In this document: piece after piece, positions 5,818-5,874 of the stretch
Layout of the letters: each line of letters begins with the position of its first letter
Position numbering within the stretch: the stretch's first letter is position 1
Origin: Lentisphaerota bacterium
GTDB lineage: Bacteria > Verrucomicrobiota > Kiritimatiellia > RFP12 > JAAYLN01
Assembly (NCBI GenBank): GCA_012514915.1
Contig: JAAYZJ010000256.1
Location: forward strand, 1 to 5,874
Direction of reading: 5' to 3'
Length of the DNA stretch: 5,874 nt
Position numbers and translations under genes: made by a program
Notes under the pieces: model-generated
What the model was told of the DNA's origin: nothing
Database searches by the model: none
Seen by the model: the letters and a program-made list of their open reading frames with translations, nothing else

Positions 5818-5874
5818 GTGGACACGGTATCCGGGGGACGATGGGTAGTCCCGTCGGCTGGGGCCTGGCGAACG

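Larger units (their letters stand above)
5518..5874. other. Regulatory intergenic region, no convincing gene
   Basis: These 357 bases hold the DUF4838 promoter and leader on the left and a plus-strand promoter on the right. Short open frames exist on both strands but none shows a recognisable protein. A weaker plus-strand promoter possibility is TGGGCA (5682-5687) with TATATT (5705-5710) at 17-bp spacing. After about 5824 the sequence should be the leader or first codons of a gene continuing past the edge. ATG 5841 opens a frame to the window end (MGSPVGWGLAN), and GTG 5818 opens another, so the start cannot be decided. I recognise no tRNA, tmRNA, SRP RNA or RNase P RNA here. Confidence 0.5.

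Noticed and set aside
5835..5852. GGGAC/GTCCC hairpin near the right edge as the start of a structured RNA gene
   Set aside because: Only 5 bp of stem with an 8-nt loop is visible before the window ends, and it matches no RNA family I can recognise.

Overview
This high-GC window reads like a chromosomal stretch from a PVC-group bacterium. The best guess is Kiritimatiellota or Lentisphaerota. This rests on a serine/threonine kinase with an N-terminal four-cysteine ribbon and an IHGDIKPENILLD catalytic loop, on a DUF4838 protein, and on an Lgt with the GRLGCFLNGCCFG variant signature. That placement is family recognition from memory, not a search result.

Layout, left to right. (1) Positions 1-1780, minus strand: the 5' 593 codons of a membrane-anchored kinase, running off the left edge. 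It has a cysteine ribbon, a kinase domain, one membrane segment and an acidic Pro/Ala/Glu tail with 45-bp tandem repeats. (2) Positions 1781-1867: a short divergent intergenic region with two plausible, nearly superimposed sigma70-type promoters. (3) Positions 1868-2695, plus strand: lgt, prolipoprotein diacylglyceryl transferase, followed 11 bp later by (4) 2707-3657, plus strand: an RluA/RluD-family pseudouridine synthase, probably in the same operon. (5) Positions 3664-5517, minus strand: a 617-residue DUF4838 protein (predicted carbohydrate-active, GH67-like) converging on rluD with only 6 bp between stop codons. (6) Positions 5518-5874: a regulatory, apparently non-coding region. It holds a strong promoter for the DUF4838 gene, an inverted repeat in its leader, and an outward-facing promoter toward a gene beyond the right edge.

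The genes do not form one obvious pathway. lgt and rluD are housekeeping functions (lipoprotein maturation and RNA modification), the kinase is a signalling protein, and the DUF4838 gene looks like an independently regulated carbohydrate-related gene. I see no mobile element, CRISPR array, tRNA or rRNA. The most notable point is that the kinase has Asn where the ATP-anchoring Lys of the VAIK motif should be, while its other catalytic motifs are intact. No clearly new multi-gene system is visible.
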